Shown in pieces: positions 33,776-44,300 of a DNA stretch of 64,000 bases. The DNA is taken from positions 310,001 to 374,000 of the forward strand of contig NZ_JADLQQ010000004.1 in the NCBI RefSeq assembly GCF_015477765.1, given 5' to 3'. The stretch comes from Nocardia transvalensis. Its GTDB lineage: Bacteria; Actinomycetota; Actinomycetes; Mycobacteriales; Mycobacteriaceae. The position numbers and the translations under genes are program-made. Every line of letters begins with the position of its first letter. The first letter of the stretch is position 1. The notes under the pieces are model-generated. The model saw only the letters and a program-made list of their open reading frames with translations, had not been told where the DNA came from and did no database searches.

Positions 33776-34741
33776 GTGGTTGAGGGCCCTATCGTCACCG
33801 TTCTGCACGATGGCACCAGGCCCGATGCGGAGCTCATGCGCCCGGTCGCCGAGCGGGCCGCCGTGCGCTACGCCGCGGCGGATGAGCTGGTCGACGCGTT
33901 GCATGGTGCCGACGTGTTGTTCGTCTACGACTTCATGAGCACGGCCGTCCCGGGCGCCTGGCCCGCGGCCGACCGGCTGCGCTGGGTGCACGTCGGCGGC
34001 ACGGGCGTGGATGCCGTCATGTTCGACGCGCTGATCGGCAGCGACGTGGTCGTCACCAATACGCGCGGCATCTTCGATGCCCCGATCGCCGAATACGTGC
34101 TCGCGCAGATTCTCAATTTCGCCAAGGATCTGCCCGAATCGCTGCGCCTGCAGCAGCGCCGGATCTGGCGACATCGCGAATCCGAGCGGGTCGCCGGGGC
34201 GTCGGTGCTGGTCGTGGGCACCGGTTCGATAGGGCGGGCCATCGCGCGACTGCTGCGTGCGGTCGGCATGCGGGTGCGTGCGGTGGGGCGCACGGCCCGC
34301 GCGGACGATCCGGATTTCGGCACGGTGGCCACCGATCTGTACGCCGAGTTGCCCTCGGCGGACTACGTCGTGGCCGTCGCGCCGCTCACCGCGCAGACCC
34401 GGCACCTGTTCGACGCGCGGGCCTTCGCGGCGATGAAGTCACATGCCCGTTTCATCAACGTCGGTCGTGGGGAACTAGTAGTGACAGACGATCTCGTCGA
34501 CGCCCTGCGGGCCGGTTCGCTCGCCGGAGCGGCGCTCGATGTCGTCGATCCCGAGCCGCTGCCGCCCGGCCACGCGCTGTGGGATCTGCCGAACGTCCAT
34601 CTCACCCCGCACAATTCCGGCGACTTCATCGGGTGGCGCGGGGAGATCGTCGCCGCGTTCGCGGCGAACTTCCGCAAGTGGATCGACGGCCTGCCACTGG
34701 ACAACGTGGTCGACAAGAGGCTGGGCTACGTACCCAGCTGA
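33776..34741 (+). CDS. D-2-hydroxyacid dehydrogenase family protein
   Basis: A 321-residue NAD(P)-dependent dehydrogenase of the D-isomer-specific 2-hydroxyacid type. The Rossmann motif is VVGTGSIGRAIARLLRAVG. The catalytic residues appear as Arg in NVGRGEL, Glu in DVVDPEPLPPGH and His in LTPHNSG. Members reduce 2-keto acids such as glyoxylate, hydroxypyruvate or 2-oxo-dicarboxylates. GTG start directly behind a strong promoter. The amidase gene follows 12 bases downstream. It belongs to the presumed GntR-controlled catabolic unit; the substrate is open. Confidence 0.88.
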   Translation: MVEGPIVTVLHDGTRPDAELMRPVAERAAVRYAAADELVDALHGADVLFVYDFMSTAVPGAWPAADRLRWVHVGGTGVDAVMFDALIGSDVVVTNTRGIFDAPIAEYVLAQILNFAKDLPESLRLQQRRIWRHRESERVAGASVLVVGTGSIGRAIARLLRAVGMRVRAVGRTARADDPDFGTVATDLYAELPSADYVVAVAPLTAQTRHLFDARAFAAMKSHARFINVGRGELVVTDDLVDALRAGSLAGAALDVVDPEPLPPGHALWDLPNVHLTPHNSGDFIGWRGEIVAAFAANFRKWIDGLPLDNVVDKRLGYVPS

Positions 34742-34753
34742 AGGGAGTCAGTT

Positions 34754-36154
34754 ATGGCCCACCCCGATATCGACATTCCCACCGAACCCGCCGCCATGAC
34801 CGCGGTGGAGCTGGTCACGGCGTATTCGGCGGGCGCGTTGTCGCCGGTAGAGGCGACCGAAGCGGTGCTCGACGCCATCGCCGAGCGCGACGGTGCGGTC
34901 AACGCCTTCTGCCTGGTGGACGGCGAACGCGCGCTGATGCAGGCCAAGGAGTCCGAGTCGCGCTGGCATTCCGGGCACGTGCAGGGCCTGCTGGACGGGG
35001 TGCCGATCTCGATCAAGGACGTGTTCCTCACCGAGGGCTGGCCGACCCGCCGCGGCTCCACCTCGATCGAGGCCGATGTGCCGTGGCCGCTGGACAGCCC
35101 GGTGACCGCGCGGCTGCGCGAGGACGGGATGGTGTTCGTCGGGAAGACGACCACGCCCGAACTGGCGTGGAAGGCGGTCACCGACAGTCCGCTGACCGGT
35201 ATCACCCGCAATCCGGTGGATCCGTCCAAGACCTCCGGCGGGTCGTCCGGCGGCAGTGCGGCGGCGGTCGCGGCCGGGATGGGACCGGTGTCGGTCGGGA
35301 CGGACGGCGGTGGGAGCGTGCGCATCCCCGCCTCGTTCTGCGGCATCGTCGGATTCAAGCCGACCCACGGGCGGATTCCGCTGTATCCGGCGAGCCCGTT
35401 CGGGCCGCTGGCGCACGCCGGGCCGATGACTCGCACGGTCGAGGACGCGGCGCTGCTGATGGACATTCTGTCGCTGCCCGATCCACGCGACCCGACCGCG
35501 CTCGCGCCGACGCTGACCACCTTCCGGGGACAGTTGCAGCGCGATGTGCGCGGGCTGACCGTCGCCTACTCCGCGACGCTCGGTTATGCCGACGTCGATC
35601 CCGAGGTGGCCGCCGTCGTCGAGGCGGCGGTGCAACGGCTGGACGAGGCCGGGTTGCGCGTCGTGGCCGCCGATCCCGGCTTCCGCGATCCGCTGACGGC
35701 GTTCGAGGATCTGTGGGCGGCGGGCGCGGCGACCATGCTGTCGAAATTCCCTGCCGGAACGCGAGATCGGGTGGATCCGGGGCTGGGGCGGGTCTGGGAT
35801 CACGGCGCCTCCCTCGGGGCGGTGGAGTATCTCGAGGCACGCGCCGTGGCCGCCGAGATCGGCATCGTGATGGGTGCCTTCCACACCGCCTACGACGTGC
35901 TGATCACCCCGACCATGCCGATCACCGCCTTCGATGCCGGCCACGACGTGCCGCCCGGCGGCGATCTGCGCAGCTGGCCGCAGTGGACCCCGTTCACCTA
36001 CCCGTTCAACATGACTCAGCAGCCCGCGATCAGCATTCCCGTGGGCACGACGAGCGCGGGTCTTCCGGTGGGGCTGCAGATCGTGGGTCCGCGGCACTCC
36101 GATGATCTGGTGCTGGCCTTGGCGCGCTTCGCGGAACTGGTCGTTTCGGAATGA
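34754..36154 (+). CDS. Amidase (amidase-signature family)
   Basis: A 466-residue hydrolase of the amidase-signature family, which uses a Ser-cisSer-Lys triad. The lysine is in PISIKDVFLTEGW, and the glycine/serine-rich signature is KTSGGSSGGSAAAVAAGMGPVSVGTDGGGSVRIPAS. It is expected to hydrolyse a carboxamide to acid and ammonia. A good ribosome-binding site (AAGGGAG) precedes the ATG. It is cotranscribed with the hydroxyacid dehydrogenase gene. Together with the isomerase-like proteins it may work on an amide of a dicarboxylic acid; this is a guess from context. Confidence 0.9.
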   Translation: MAHPDIDIPTEPAAMTAVELVTAYSAGALSPVEATEAVLDAIAERDGAVNAFCLVDGERALMQAKESESRWHSGHVQGLLDGVPISIKDVFLTEGWPTRRGSTSIEADVPWPLDSPVTARLREDGMVFVGKTTTPELAWKAVTDSPLTGITRNPVDPSKTSGGSSGGSAAAVAAGMGPVSVGTDGGGSVRIPASFCGIVGFKPTHGRIPLYPASPFGPLAHAGPMTRTVEDAALLMDILSLPDPRDPTALAPTLTTFRGQLQRDVRGLTVAYSATLGYADVDPEVAAVVEAAVQRLDEAGLRVVAADPGFRDPLTAFEDLWAAGAATMLSKFPAGTRDRVDPGLGRVWDHGASLGAVEYLEARAVAAEIGIVMGAFHTAYDVLITPTMPITAFDAGHDVPPGGDLRSWPQWTPFTYPFNMTQQPAISIPVGTTSAGLPVGLQIVGPRHSDDLVLALARFAELVVSE

Positions 36155-36182
36155 GAGGTCGATAGCCCGGCGGGGTGGCGGG

Positions 36183-36413
36183 TCACTGCATTTGCTTGGT
36201 CTTGTCGTGGGCCCAGCCCGCGAGGATCGCCCCGAGCGCGGCCACCAGGACGAGCACGGCCACCTGCCCACCCCAACCGCCGGGCACCCAGTTCAACGCG
36301 CCCCACAGCGGGGACTTGTGATGATCGAACAGGTTGCGGATCGCGGCCTGTGCGCAGACGATCATCACGACCATTCCCGCGATCTGCATTCCTGTATATG
36401 TTCCCTTGCCCAT
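36183..36413 (-). CDS. Small membrane protein
   Basis: A 76-residue protein with two hydrophobic helices (TGMQIAGMVVMIVCAQAAI and VAVLVLVAALGAILAGW) around a short polar loop containing HHKSPLWGALNWVPGG. It has a good ribosome-binding site (AAGGAG, 7 bases before the ATG) and normal codon use, so it is probably a real gene. It resembles small uncharacterised actinobacterial membrane proteins. Function unknown. It points away from the esterase gene and shares its 187-bp upstream region, in which I see no clear operator. Confidence 0.65.
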   Translation of the reverse strand: MGKGTYTGMQIAGMVVMIVCAQAAIRNLFDHHKSPLWGALNWVPGGWGGQVAVLVLVAALGAILAGWAHDKTKQMQ

Positions 36414-36600
36414 CGGCGTTCTCCTTCTCGTGCGCTGCGGTTTCGTGCGATTCGATTCTGGTGAGAACGCTCGTCGCGCACATCGGCTCCGCGTCTATCG
36501 CCGATTCATCCTTTGGTCTACTGCAGGTTGCGACTCGAGTCAGTGGAAACCATTCTCGGGCAGCATGTATCGTGCGGTCCCGACCGCGCATGATGCTGTC

Positions 36601-38178
36601 GTGAATCGGAAATCGAAGCTGATATCGGTCGTACTGATTGCCGCCGGGCTGACCGCGTGTACGGCCGTAGTGGACGACGACCGTGCCGAGGTCCGGGTCG
36701 ATACCGGCGTGCTCGAGGGTGACCGCACCGCGGATTATCGGCTCTTCCAGGGGATTCCGTATGCCGCGCCACCGGTCGGCGAGCTGCGTTGGCGAGCCCC
36801 CGAGCCTGCGGCGTCGTGGTCGGGCACCCGCAACGCGCATGCACCGGGCCCGAGATGCATGCAGTTCGACAAGGGGCCCGGCTCGCGCATCATCGGGGGC
36901 GAGGATTGTCTGTATCTCAATGTCACCGCACCGAACGGCGCGGCACCGAAACGGCCCAAGCCGGTCATGGTGGAATTGCACGGCGGTGGGTTTCACAGCG
37001 GTTCCGGCGACGAGATGAATGCGCGGCGGCTCGCCGTCCGCGGCGACGTCGTGGTCGTGACCGTGAATTATCGTCTCGGAGCACTCGGATACTTCGGCTA
37101 TCCCGGATTGCCCGAGTCCGGAAGTTTCGCCGCGCAGGACCAGGTCGCCGCGCTGCGATGGGTCCGCCGGAATATCTCGGCCTTCGGCGGCGATCCCGGC
37201 AATGTCACGCTGTTCGGCCAATCCGCGGGCGCGTACAGCACCTGTGCCCTGCTCACCTCGCCCGCGGCCGAGGGGCTGTTCCATCGCGCCATCGTCCAGA
37301 GCGGCTCCTGCATGATGAGCTCCCCGAAGGGCATCGCCGTCGAGGGCGTCGAAATCCCGTCGGTCTACCTCGCGCAGGACGTCGTCGAGCAATACCACAA
37401 ACACCTTCTCTCGTCGGCGAACATCGGCTGCGGCGATGCCCCTGATCCGCTGAAATGCCTGCGGGCGTTGCCCGCCGAGGCACTCATGCCCCTCCACGAG
37501 AGCGTGATCAGCCCGGTGTTCGGCAGTTCGGTTCTCCCGGAGAATCCCGCCGCATCGCTGCGCGCCGGACGGTTCGCCGACGTGCCGGTCATGATCGGGA
37601 ACACTCGCGACGAGGAACTCAGCAGAGCCTCCCTGCCCATGACTCAGGAGGACTACACGAGACGACTCCGGGAGGCATTCGGCGACAACGCGTCCCGAGT
37701 CGCCGAGGAATACTCCGCGAGCGGCTACGGCACTGTCCCGCGGGCATGGAGCGCTCTGTCCACCGATCGCCTGTGGACGTGGCCCAGCGCTGTCGCCGCC
37801 GACCTGATATCGCGGCGCACCACCGTCTACAACTACGAGTTCGCCGACCCGCACCCGCCCGCCGAACTCGCCCGGGAGTTCGGAGTCGACCCGGCGATAC
37901 CCGGGGCATTTCACGGCTCCGAGATCGCCTCCCTGTTCCCCGAGCCGGGCGTGTTGACACCGGAGCAGGCGGAACTGTCGGATGCGATGATCGCGTACTG
38001 GACGAACTTCGCCCGCACGGGCGACCCCAACGGACCCGGACTGCCCGGCTGGAAGCCGTTCGCCACGAACGGGACGACGCCGTTCACCCTGGGCCTCGCG
38101 CCCGGTGCGGGCGGAATCGCACCGATCGACTCGAGGAGTGGACATCATCTGGACCTCTGGGATGCGCTCGCGCGATAG
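36601..38178 (+). CDS. Secreted carboxylesterase lipoprotein (type B)
   Basis: A 525-residue esterase of the carboxylesterase/cholinesterase (type B) family. The N-terminus from GTG 36601 is a lipoprotein signal, KLISVVLIAAGLTACTAVV, with cysteine in the lipobox LTAC. The family hallmarks are FQGIPYAAPPVGELRWR, GEDCLYLNV, the oxyanion loop ELHGGGFHSGSG and the nucleophile motif GQSAGAYS. The acid residue is probably in GNTRDEEL and the histidine in GAFHGSEI. It acts outside the membrane on esters of unknown nature. Its 3' end overlaps the start of the histidine kinase gene. Confidence 0.92.
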   Translation: MNRKSKLISVVLIAAGLTACTAVVDDDRAEVRVDTGVLEGDRTADYRLFQGIPYAAPPVGELRWRAPEPAASWSGTRNAHAPGPRCMQFDKGPGSRIIGGEDCLYLNVTAPNGAAPKRPKPVMVELHGGGFHSGSGDEMNARRLAVRGDVVVVTVNYRLGALGYFGYPGLPESGSFAAQDQVAALRWVRRNISAFGGDPGNVTLFGQSAGAYSTCALLTSPAAEGLFHRAIVQSGSCMMSSPKGIAVEGVEIPSVYLAQDVVEQYHKHLLSSANIGCGDAPDPLKCLRALPAEALMPLHESVISPVFGSSVLPENPAASLRAGRFADVPVMIGNTRDEELSRASLPMTQEDYTRRLREAFGDNASRVAEEYSASGYGTVPRAWSALSTDRLWTWPSAVAADLISRRTTVYNYEFADPHPPAELAREFGVDPAIPGAFHGSEIASLFPEPGVLTPEQAELSDAMIAYWTNFARTGDPNGPGLPGWKPFATNGTTPFTLGLAPGAGGIAPIDSRSGHHLDLWDALAR

Positions 38179-39370
38179 GGCCCGCGACCCGGCCGCCCTG
38201 GGAGTATGGCAACAGGGCTGGCGGCTGCTGGCGGCCGCGCTGATCGGGGTGGGCGTCTGGCTGATCAATGCGGGCAAGCTGCCACCGGGAACCGGTGGCA
38301 TGACACTGGTCTGGCTGTTCGTCGCAGACCCGCTCATCGCCGTGGTGTGCCTGGCGCTGGTGATGCTGCGCCGGCGCTACCCGCTGGCGATCACCGCGAT
38401 CGTGAATGTCGCCTCCTCCGCCTCGGCCCTGGCCAACGGCGCCGCGCTGCTGGCACTGTGTTCGCTGGCCACCCGGCGGCGCTATGGCGAGACCGTCCCG
38501 ATGGCCGTGGTCTGCGTGATCACCGGCCTGCTGACCGACAGCCTGTACCCGAAACGGGAAGGGCAGGACTCGTTCTGGTATCTGCTGGCGGTCACCACCC
38601 TCGCCGTCTGCGCGGTGGTCGCGGTGGGTTTCGCGGTCGGTGCCCGGCGCGAAACGGTGTCGTCGCTGCAGCAGCGTGCGGAGATCGCCGAACGCGAGCA
38701 GGTCGCGCGCGCCGCCGAGGCCAGAATTCTGGAGCGGCATCGGATCGCCCGCGAGATGCACGATGTGCTCGCGCACCGGATCTCGCTGATCGCCATGCAG
38801 GCCGGAGCGCTCGGTTACCGCACCGATCTGGAAACCGAGCAGGTCACGACCATCGCGAAGAGTATCGCCGACAGCTCCCATCAGGCGCTGGAGGAACTGC
38901 GCGACATACTTGGCGTGCTGCGCTCCGACCGGCTCACCGACGACGACCGGCCGGAGCCGCCGCAGCCCTCGCTCGGCACGCTGCCTACGCTGGTGGCCGA
39001 TGCGCGGGCCTCCGGTCTGGTGGTCACCTTCGACGACAGCACGATCGGGGAGCCGCCCGTCACCAGTGCGCGCACCGCGTACCGGGTCGTTCAGGAGGGG
39101 CTCACCAATGTCGGCAAACATGCGCCGGGTGCGACCGTGTGGGTCGGCGTCGGCGGTTCGGCGGGACAGGGATTGCAGGTCACCGTTCGCGATTCCGGAG
39201 CCACCCGTGCCGCCTCGGCGGCGCCCACCTCGGGTTTCGGCCTGCTCGGTCTCACCGAACGCGTCGAGTTGGCCGGGGGCACACTGTCGTTCGGTCCCGA
39301 CCCGGACGGCGGCTTCCGGTTGCATGCCGGCCTGCCCTGGCCCGCTCGAGCCTCGGAGGCGAGCACCTGA
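38162..39370 (+). CDS. Two-component sensor histidine kinase (NarL/LuxR-type partner)
   Basis: A 402-residue membrane kinase of the HisKA_3 class. Four or five N-terminal hydrophobic helices (about residues 15-160) form the sensor part. A short coiled coil leads to the phosphorylation site H200 in RIAREMHDVLAHRISLIAMQAG. The ATPase domain has the N box (VVQEGLTNVGKHAP) and the GFGLLGLTERV glycine loop. The ATG at 38162 was chosen; an in-frame GTG at 38138 is an alternative, and both overlap the esterase stop. The response-regulator gene follows with a one-base overlap (TGATG). The signal sensed is unknown. Confidence 0.9.
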   Translation: MRSRDRARDPAALGVWQQGWRLLAAALIGVGVWLINAGKLPPGTGGMTLVWLFVADPLIAVVCLALVMLRRRYPLAITAIVNVASSASALANGAALLALCSLATRRRYGETVPMAVVCVITGLLTDSLYPKREGQDSFWYLLAVTTLAVCAVVAVGFAVGARRETVSSLQQRAEIAEREQVARAAEARILERHRIAREMHDVLAHRISLIAMQAGALGYRTDLETEQVTTIAKSIADSSHQALEELRDILGVLRSDRLTDDDRPEPPQPSLGTLPTLVADARASGLVVTFDDSTIGEPPVTSARTAYRVVQEGLTNVGKHAPGATVWVGVGGSAGQGLQVTVRDSGATRAASAAPTSGFGLLGLTERVELAGGTLSFGPDPDGGFRLHAGLPWPARASEAST

Positions 39371-40047
39371 TGGCCGCTGACCGATCTCCGATCCGCGTCG
39401 TGCTCGTCGACGACGATCGACTCGTCCGCATGGCGCTCACCCTCATCATCGAGGGCGACGCCGGGCTGGCGGTCGTCGGGGAGGCGGCCGAGGGGAACAG
39501 CGCCGTCGACGTGGTCCGGGAGCAGCACCCCGACGTCGTGCTGATGGATATCCGGATGCCCGTTCGGGACGGCCTGAGCGCGACCGCCGAAATCCTCACC
39601 TGGCCCACCCCGCCGCGCATCGTCGTGCTCACGACCTTCGACACCGATGACATGGTGCTGCAGGCGCTGCGAATCGGTGCTCACGGATTTCTCCTGAAGG
39701 ACACTCCGCCCCCGGAACTCGTCGCCGCGATCAAGGGCGCGGCCGCCGGGCTTCCGATGCTTTCGCCCAGTGTCACAACGCGATTGATCGCCGCGGCCAC
39801 CGCGCAGGGCCCCTCCGACGAACGCCGGAGCGACCGCGGTGCCGCCCGCGCGGCCCTGGCCACGCTCACCGAGCGTGAACTGGAGACCGCGCGTGCTATC
39901 GCGCAGGGCATGTCCAATGCCGAGATCGCCGAGCATCTGCATGTCAGCATCGCGACGGTGAAATCCCACACCAGCAGGCTGCTCACCAAGCTCGCGGTCG
40001 ACAACCGGGTGCAGATCGCCCTGCTCGTGCGCGATGCCGAGGACTGA
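39370..40047 (+). CDS. Response regulator, NarL/FixJ (LuxR) type
   Basis: A 225-residue DNA-binding response regulator. The receiver domain has the acidic pair in VLVDDDRLVR, the phosphorylated D60 in VVLMDIRMP, and the conserved Lys in FLLKDTPP. The C-terminal LuxR-type helix-turn-helix reads LTERELETARAIAQGMSNAEIAEHLHVSIATVKSHTSRLLTKL. It is translated from ATG 39370 overlapping the kinase stop, so the two are a pair. Targets are not known; the neighbouring esterase is one possibility. Confidence 0.95.
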   Translation: MAADRSPIRVVLVDDDRLVRMALTLIIEGDAGLAVVGEAAEGNSAVDVVREQHPDVVLMDIRMPVRDGLSATAEILTWPTPPRIVVLTTFDTDDMVLQALRIGAHGFLLKDTPPPELVAAIKGAAAGLPMLSPSVTTRLIAAATAQGPSDERRSDRGAARAALATLTERELETARAIAQGMSNAEIAEHLHVSIATVKSHTSRLLTKLAVDNRVQIALLVRDAED

Positions 40048-40057
40048 GTGGCCGCGG

Positions 40058-41392
40058 TCAGGCCGGAGGAAGCTCGGGTAGGGGGAGGGAGTACACCCAA
40101 GCGTCCCACAGCGGGCGCAGGGGAGTGTCGCTGTAGTGCGACGCCAGATCGGCGAAGTCTTCGGTGCTGACGGTGCCGTGGCGATGGCGGGTGGCCCAAT
40201 CCTGGAGCAGGGCAAAGAATGTCGTGTCACCCACGGTCAGCCGCAGCGCGTGCAGGGTGAGGGCGCCGCGCTTATAGACGCGGTCGTCGAACATCGACCC
40301 TGCCCCGGGGTCGCCGACCAGGATGTCCTGCGGTGATCGGGAAAGTTTCTGGTGAGCGATGCGGGCCATCGCGTCGGCGGTGGGGCCACCGGAGGCCTCG
40401 GACCAGATCCATTCGGCGTAGCAGGCGAAGCCCTCGTGCAACCAGATATCGCGCCACTGCCGCACGGTGAGGCTGTTGCCGAACCACTGATGCGCCAGCT
40501 CGTGGGCGATCAGGCGTTCGGCGCCGCGCTCACCGTCGCAGTGATTGGCGCCGAAGATCGACAGTCCCTGTGCCTCCAGCGGAATCTCGAGATCGTCGTC
40601 GGTCACCACCACCGTGTAGCCCTCGAAGGGGTACGGCCCGAACCGCCGCTGAAATTCGGCCATCATCTGCGGCTGGCGGGCGAAATCGTGGTCGAAGCGG
40701 GCGCGCAGCCGCGACGGCAGCACCGCCTGCATCGGCACGCGGTCGCCGTGCGGGGCCGGGTCGATCCGATACTTCTGATAGGGGCCGATCTGCACGGTCG
40801 CCAGGTAGCTGGACATCGGCTCGGCCTGTTCGTACACCCAGGTCGTCTGGCTCGCCTTGGCCCGCTTGTGCGTCAGCACGCCGTTGGCCACGGCGTAGTA
40901 CGGCGAGTCGGTGGTGATCGAAATCCGGTAGCTCGCTTTGGAGCTGGGGTGATCGTCGCAGGGGAACCAGGAGGCCGCACCGTTGGGTTGACCGGCAACC
41001 AGCGCACCGTCGGTCAGCTCCTCCCAGCCGATTTCACCCCACGGCCCGCGTATCGGTTTGGGCGTTCCGGCGTAGTGGACGACGATCGCGAGCACGGCGC
41101 CCGCCGGAATGTGCTGTGCCGGGGTGACGGTCAGCTTGCCGCGCTGATGCGAATACTTCGCGGCCTTGGTGCCGTTGACGAAAACCTTGGACACACTGAG
41201 GGATTGGGACAGATCCAGCGAGAACCGCGGCCGCACCGCCGTGGTGACCGCGGTGATCGAGGCCCGGCCCGCGAGCCGGTTGCTCGCGACCTTGTACTCG
41301 AGGTCCAGTTCGTAGCGCGACACCCGATAGCCGCGGTTGCCGTTCTGCGGCAGGTACTCGTCGATCGGCTCCTCGTAGAATTTGTCGATCAT
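40058..41392 (-). CDS. M1 family metallopeptidase
   Basis: A 444-residue zinc aminopeptidase of family M1. The zinc site HELAHQWFGN (H297, E298, H301) is followed by E320 in WLHEGFACYAEW, the exact H-x18-E spacing of the family. The exopeptidase motif is not the usual GAMEN: the matching stretch is EIPLEAQGLSIFG, as in several actinobacterial members. The protein has no clear signal peptide and is shorter than classical aminopeptidase N, lacking the large C-terminal domain. The ATG at 41392 overlaps the stop of the NRPS-like gene (ATGA), so both proteins are coupled; it may process the product of that enzyme. Confidence 0.9.
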   Translation of the reverse strand: MIDKFYEEPIDEYLPQNGNRGYRVSRYELDLEYKVASNRLAGRASITAVTTAVRPRFSLDLSQSLSVSKVFVNGTKAAKYSHQRGKLTVTPAQHIPAGAVLAIVVHYAGTPKPIRGPWGEIGWEELTDGALVAGQPNGAASWFPCDDHPSSKASYRISITTDSPYYAVANGVLTHKRAKASQTTWVYEQAEPMSSYLATVQIGPYQKYRIDPAPHGDRVPMQAVLPSRLRARFDHDFARQPQMMAEFQRRFGPYPFEGYTVVVTDDDLEIPLEAQGLSIFGANHCDGERGAERLIAHELAHQWFGNSLTVRQWRDIWLHEGFACYAEWIWSEASGGPTADAMARIAHQKLSRSPQDILVGDPGAGSMFDDRVYKRGALTLHALRLTVGDTTFFALLQDWATRHRHGTVSTEDFADLASHYSDTPLRPLWDAWVYSLPLPELPPA

Positions 41393-44300
41393 CGGCGCCG
41401 GGCCTCCGTCTCCGGCCACGGCGCGATCGGGTTGCCCCACCAGCGCGTCGAGGGCGGAACGGTGTCCCCGCGCATCACCAGCGACGCCGGTCCGACCGTC
41501 GCACCGGCCCCGATCCGGGCGGCGGGCAGCGCCACGCAGTGCGGGCCGAGCGTGGCGCCCGCGTCCAGAGTCACCGTGTCCATGGCCATGATCCGATCAT
41601 GGAACAGATGCGTCTGCACAACGCAGCCGCGTTCCACGGTGGCTCCGTCGCCGAGGGTCACCAGGTCGGCCTCGGGCAGCCAATACGATTCGCACCACAC
41701 CCCGCGCCCGATCCGCGCCCCCAGCCCGCGCAGCCAGATGTTCATCACCGCGGTGCCGGTCGCGGCGCGCGCGAACCACGGCGCCGCAACGGTTTCCACG
41801 AAGGCGTCGGACACTTCGTTGCGCCAGACGAACGAGCTCCACAGCGGATGCTCTTCGCGGCCGATGCGCCCGACCATCGCCCATTTCGCGGCCACCGCGC
41901 ACAATCCGGCCAGCACGCCCGCCGTGAGCAGAACCACGCCCGACAGCAGCGCTGCGAACCAATAGCCGGTGACCTCGGCCAGCCGCGCCAGGGTGAACAG
42001 CACGCCCAGCCCGATGCCGAAGGTGACCATGACCGGAATCAAGCGGCAGGTCTCGACGACGGCGCGGGCCAGCTTCAACCGCAGCGGCGGATCGAAGGTG
42101 CGCGCGGTGTCGGACTCACCGGCCTTGCGCCGCAACCTAACCGGCGGGCTGCCCAGCCACGACGAGCCCGCCTTGGCCTTCTCCGGTGCGGCCGACAGCA
42201 CCGCCACCAGGCCGTTCTTCGGTACCCGGCGACCGGGTGCGGTCATCCCCGAATTGCCCAGGAACGCCCGCTTGCCGACCTTCGCGCCGCCGATGCGCAT
42301 CCAGCCGCCGCCCAGTTCATAACTGGCGATCAAGGTGTCGTCGGCCAGGAAGGCGCCGTCGGCGACGGTGGTGAACTTCGGCAGCAGCAACACGGTCGAC
42401 GCCTCGACACCCTTGCCGACCTGGGCGCCGAGCAGCCGCAACCACAGCGGGGTCAACAGGCTGGCATACAGCGGGAACAGGAAGGTACGCGCGGAATCCA
42501 TCAAGCGTTCGGTGGCCCACGCCTGCCAGCCGATGCGGCTGCGCACGGGATGGTAGCCCTCGCGCAGTCCGAGGCTCAGCAGCCGGATCGCCACCACCGT
42601 GAGCGCGGCGAACACGGCCAGGCTCACCACGGTCGCGAGCGGCAGGATGGCGAAGGCGTGCGCGAGGGCCGTAGGCAGGGTGCGGTCGGCGCGGATCCAC
42701 CAGGCGATCAGCGCCCCGCCCGCGGCCAGACCGAGGACGGGCAGGGCCGCCAGGATCATGGAGGTGATCCCGAAGACCGCCACCCATCCGGCCGCGCGGG
42801 GCGGGGTCGACGACGGCCACGGATAGTCGGCCTTACCGACCTTCACCGCCGGTGAACCGGCCCACTCCTGGCCCGCCTTCACCTTGCCGAACACCGCCGA
42901 ACCCGGCGCGACCACCGCGCTCTTCCCGACCACCGCACCCGGCAGCAGCGTCGAGCGCGAGCCGACGACCGCTCCGGCGCCGATGCGGATCGGGCCGATG
43001 TGGACGATGTCGCCATCGATCCAGTAGCCCGCCAGATCGACCTCCGGCTCGATGCTGCATCCGTCGCCCAGTTCGAGCATGCCGGTCACCGGCGGCAGCG
43101 TGTGCAGGTCGACGCCCTTGCCGACGCGAGCGCCCAGCGCGCGGGCGAACGGCACCATCCACGGTGCGCCGGAGAGGTTTTCGGCGCCGCTGGCCTCCGA
43201 CAGCCGCACCGCGGCCCACAGCCTCAGATGCACCGAGCCGCCGCGGGGATAGCGGCCGGGCCGCACCCCGTGCAACAGCAGCCGCGCTCCGGCCACGCAG
43301 ATCGCCATGCGGCCCGGCGGCGAGATGAACAGCACGAAGCCGGTCAGCGCCCACCACCACGACAGGCCGGGCATCCACGGCAGCGCACCGGACCAGCTCG
43401 CGATATTGGTGACGATCCCGAGCCAGGTCAGCCACTGCAGTCCGGTCAGCGTGGTCAGTGGTACCAGCGCCAGCACCTGCGCCCACTGGGCGGTCCGCGG
43501 CGTGGGCGCGACAATGCGCGGTTCGACCGCGGCGGCGGGTGCGGCCGCGTCGAGCAGGTCGGCCAGCGCACCCAGGCGCGGACGGTCGTAGAGGTCGGCG
43601 ACGGTGACCTGCGGAAAGCGCTCGCGCAGCGCGGTCACCAGCTGGGCGGCCGCCAGCGAACCACCGCCGAGATCGAAGAAGTCCGCATCGGGGCCGGTGA
43701 TGTCGGCGCCCAGGATCGAATGCCACAGTCCGGCCACCCACGACGCCGTGCCGGTGAGGCCGTGGGCGGGTTCGGATTCGGCGCCCGGCAGCGGCCACGG
43801 CAGCGCGTCCCGGTCGACCTTTCCCGAGGTGCGCGTGGGCAATTCGTCGAGCACCGCCAGGCGTGGCACCAAGGGCGCGGGCAGGCTGTCGGCGAGCAGG
43901 GTGCGGGCGTGCTGCACGTCGAAGCCGGGATCGGTGGTGGCGAGGTAGCCGACGAGAATCTTGTTGCCCGCCTTGGTGGTTCGCACGGCGGCGGCCGCGG
44001 CGGTGACGCCGGGCAGATGTTGCAGCGCATTGTCGAGTTCGCCGAGTTCGATGCGGCGGCCGCCGATCTTGACCTGATCGTCGGCACGGCCGAGGAAGAT
44101 CAGACCGGCGCTGTCGTTGCGGACCAGATCGCCGCTGCGGTAGGCCCGCTCCCAGCCCAGCGACGGCATCGGGGCATATTTTTCGGCGTCCTTGGCCGGA
44201 TCCAGATAGCGGGCCAGGCCGACGCCGCCGATCACCAGTTCCCCGGATTCGCCCTCGCCCACCGGATTTCCGGCCGGATCGACCACGGCCAGATCCCAGC

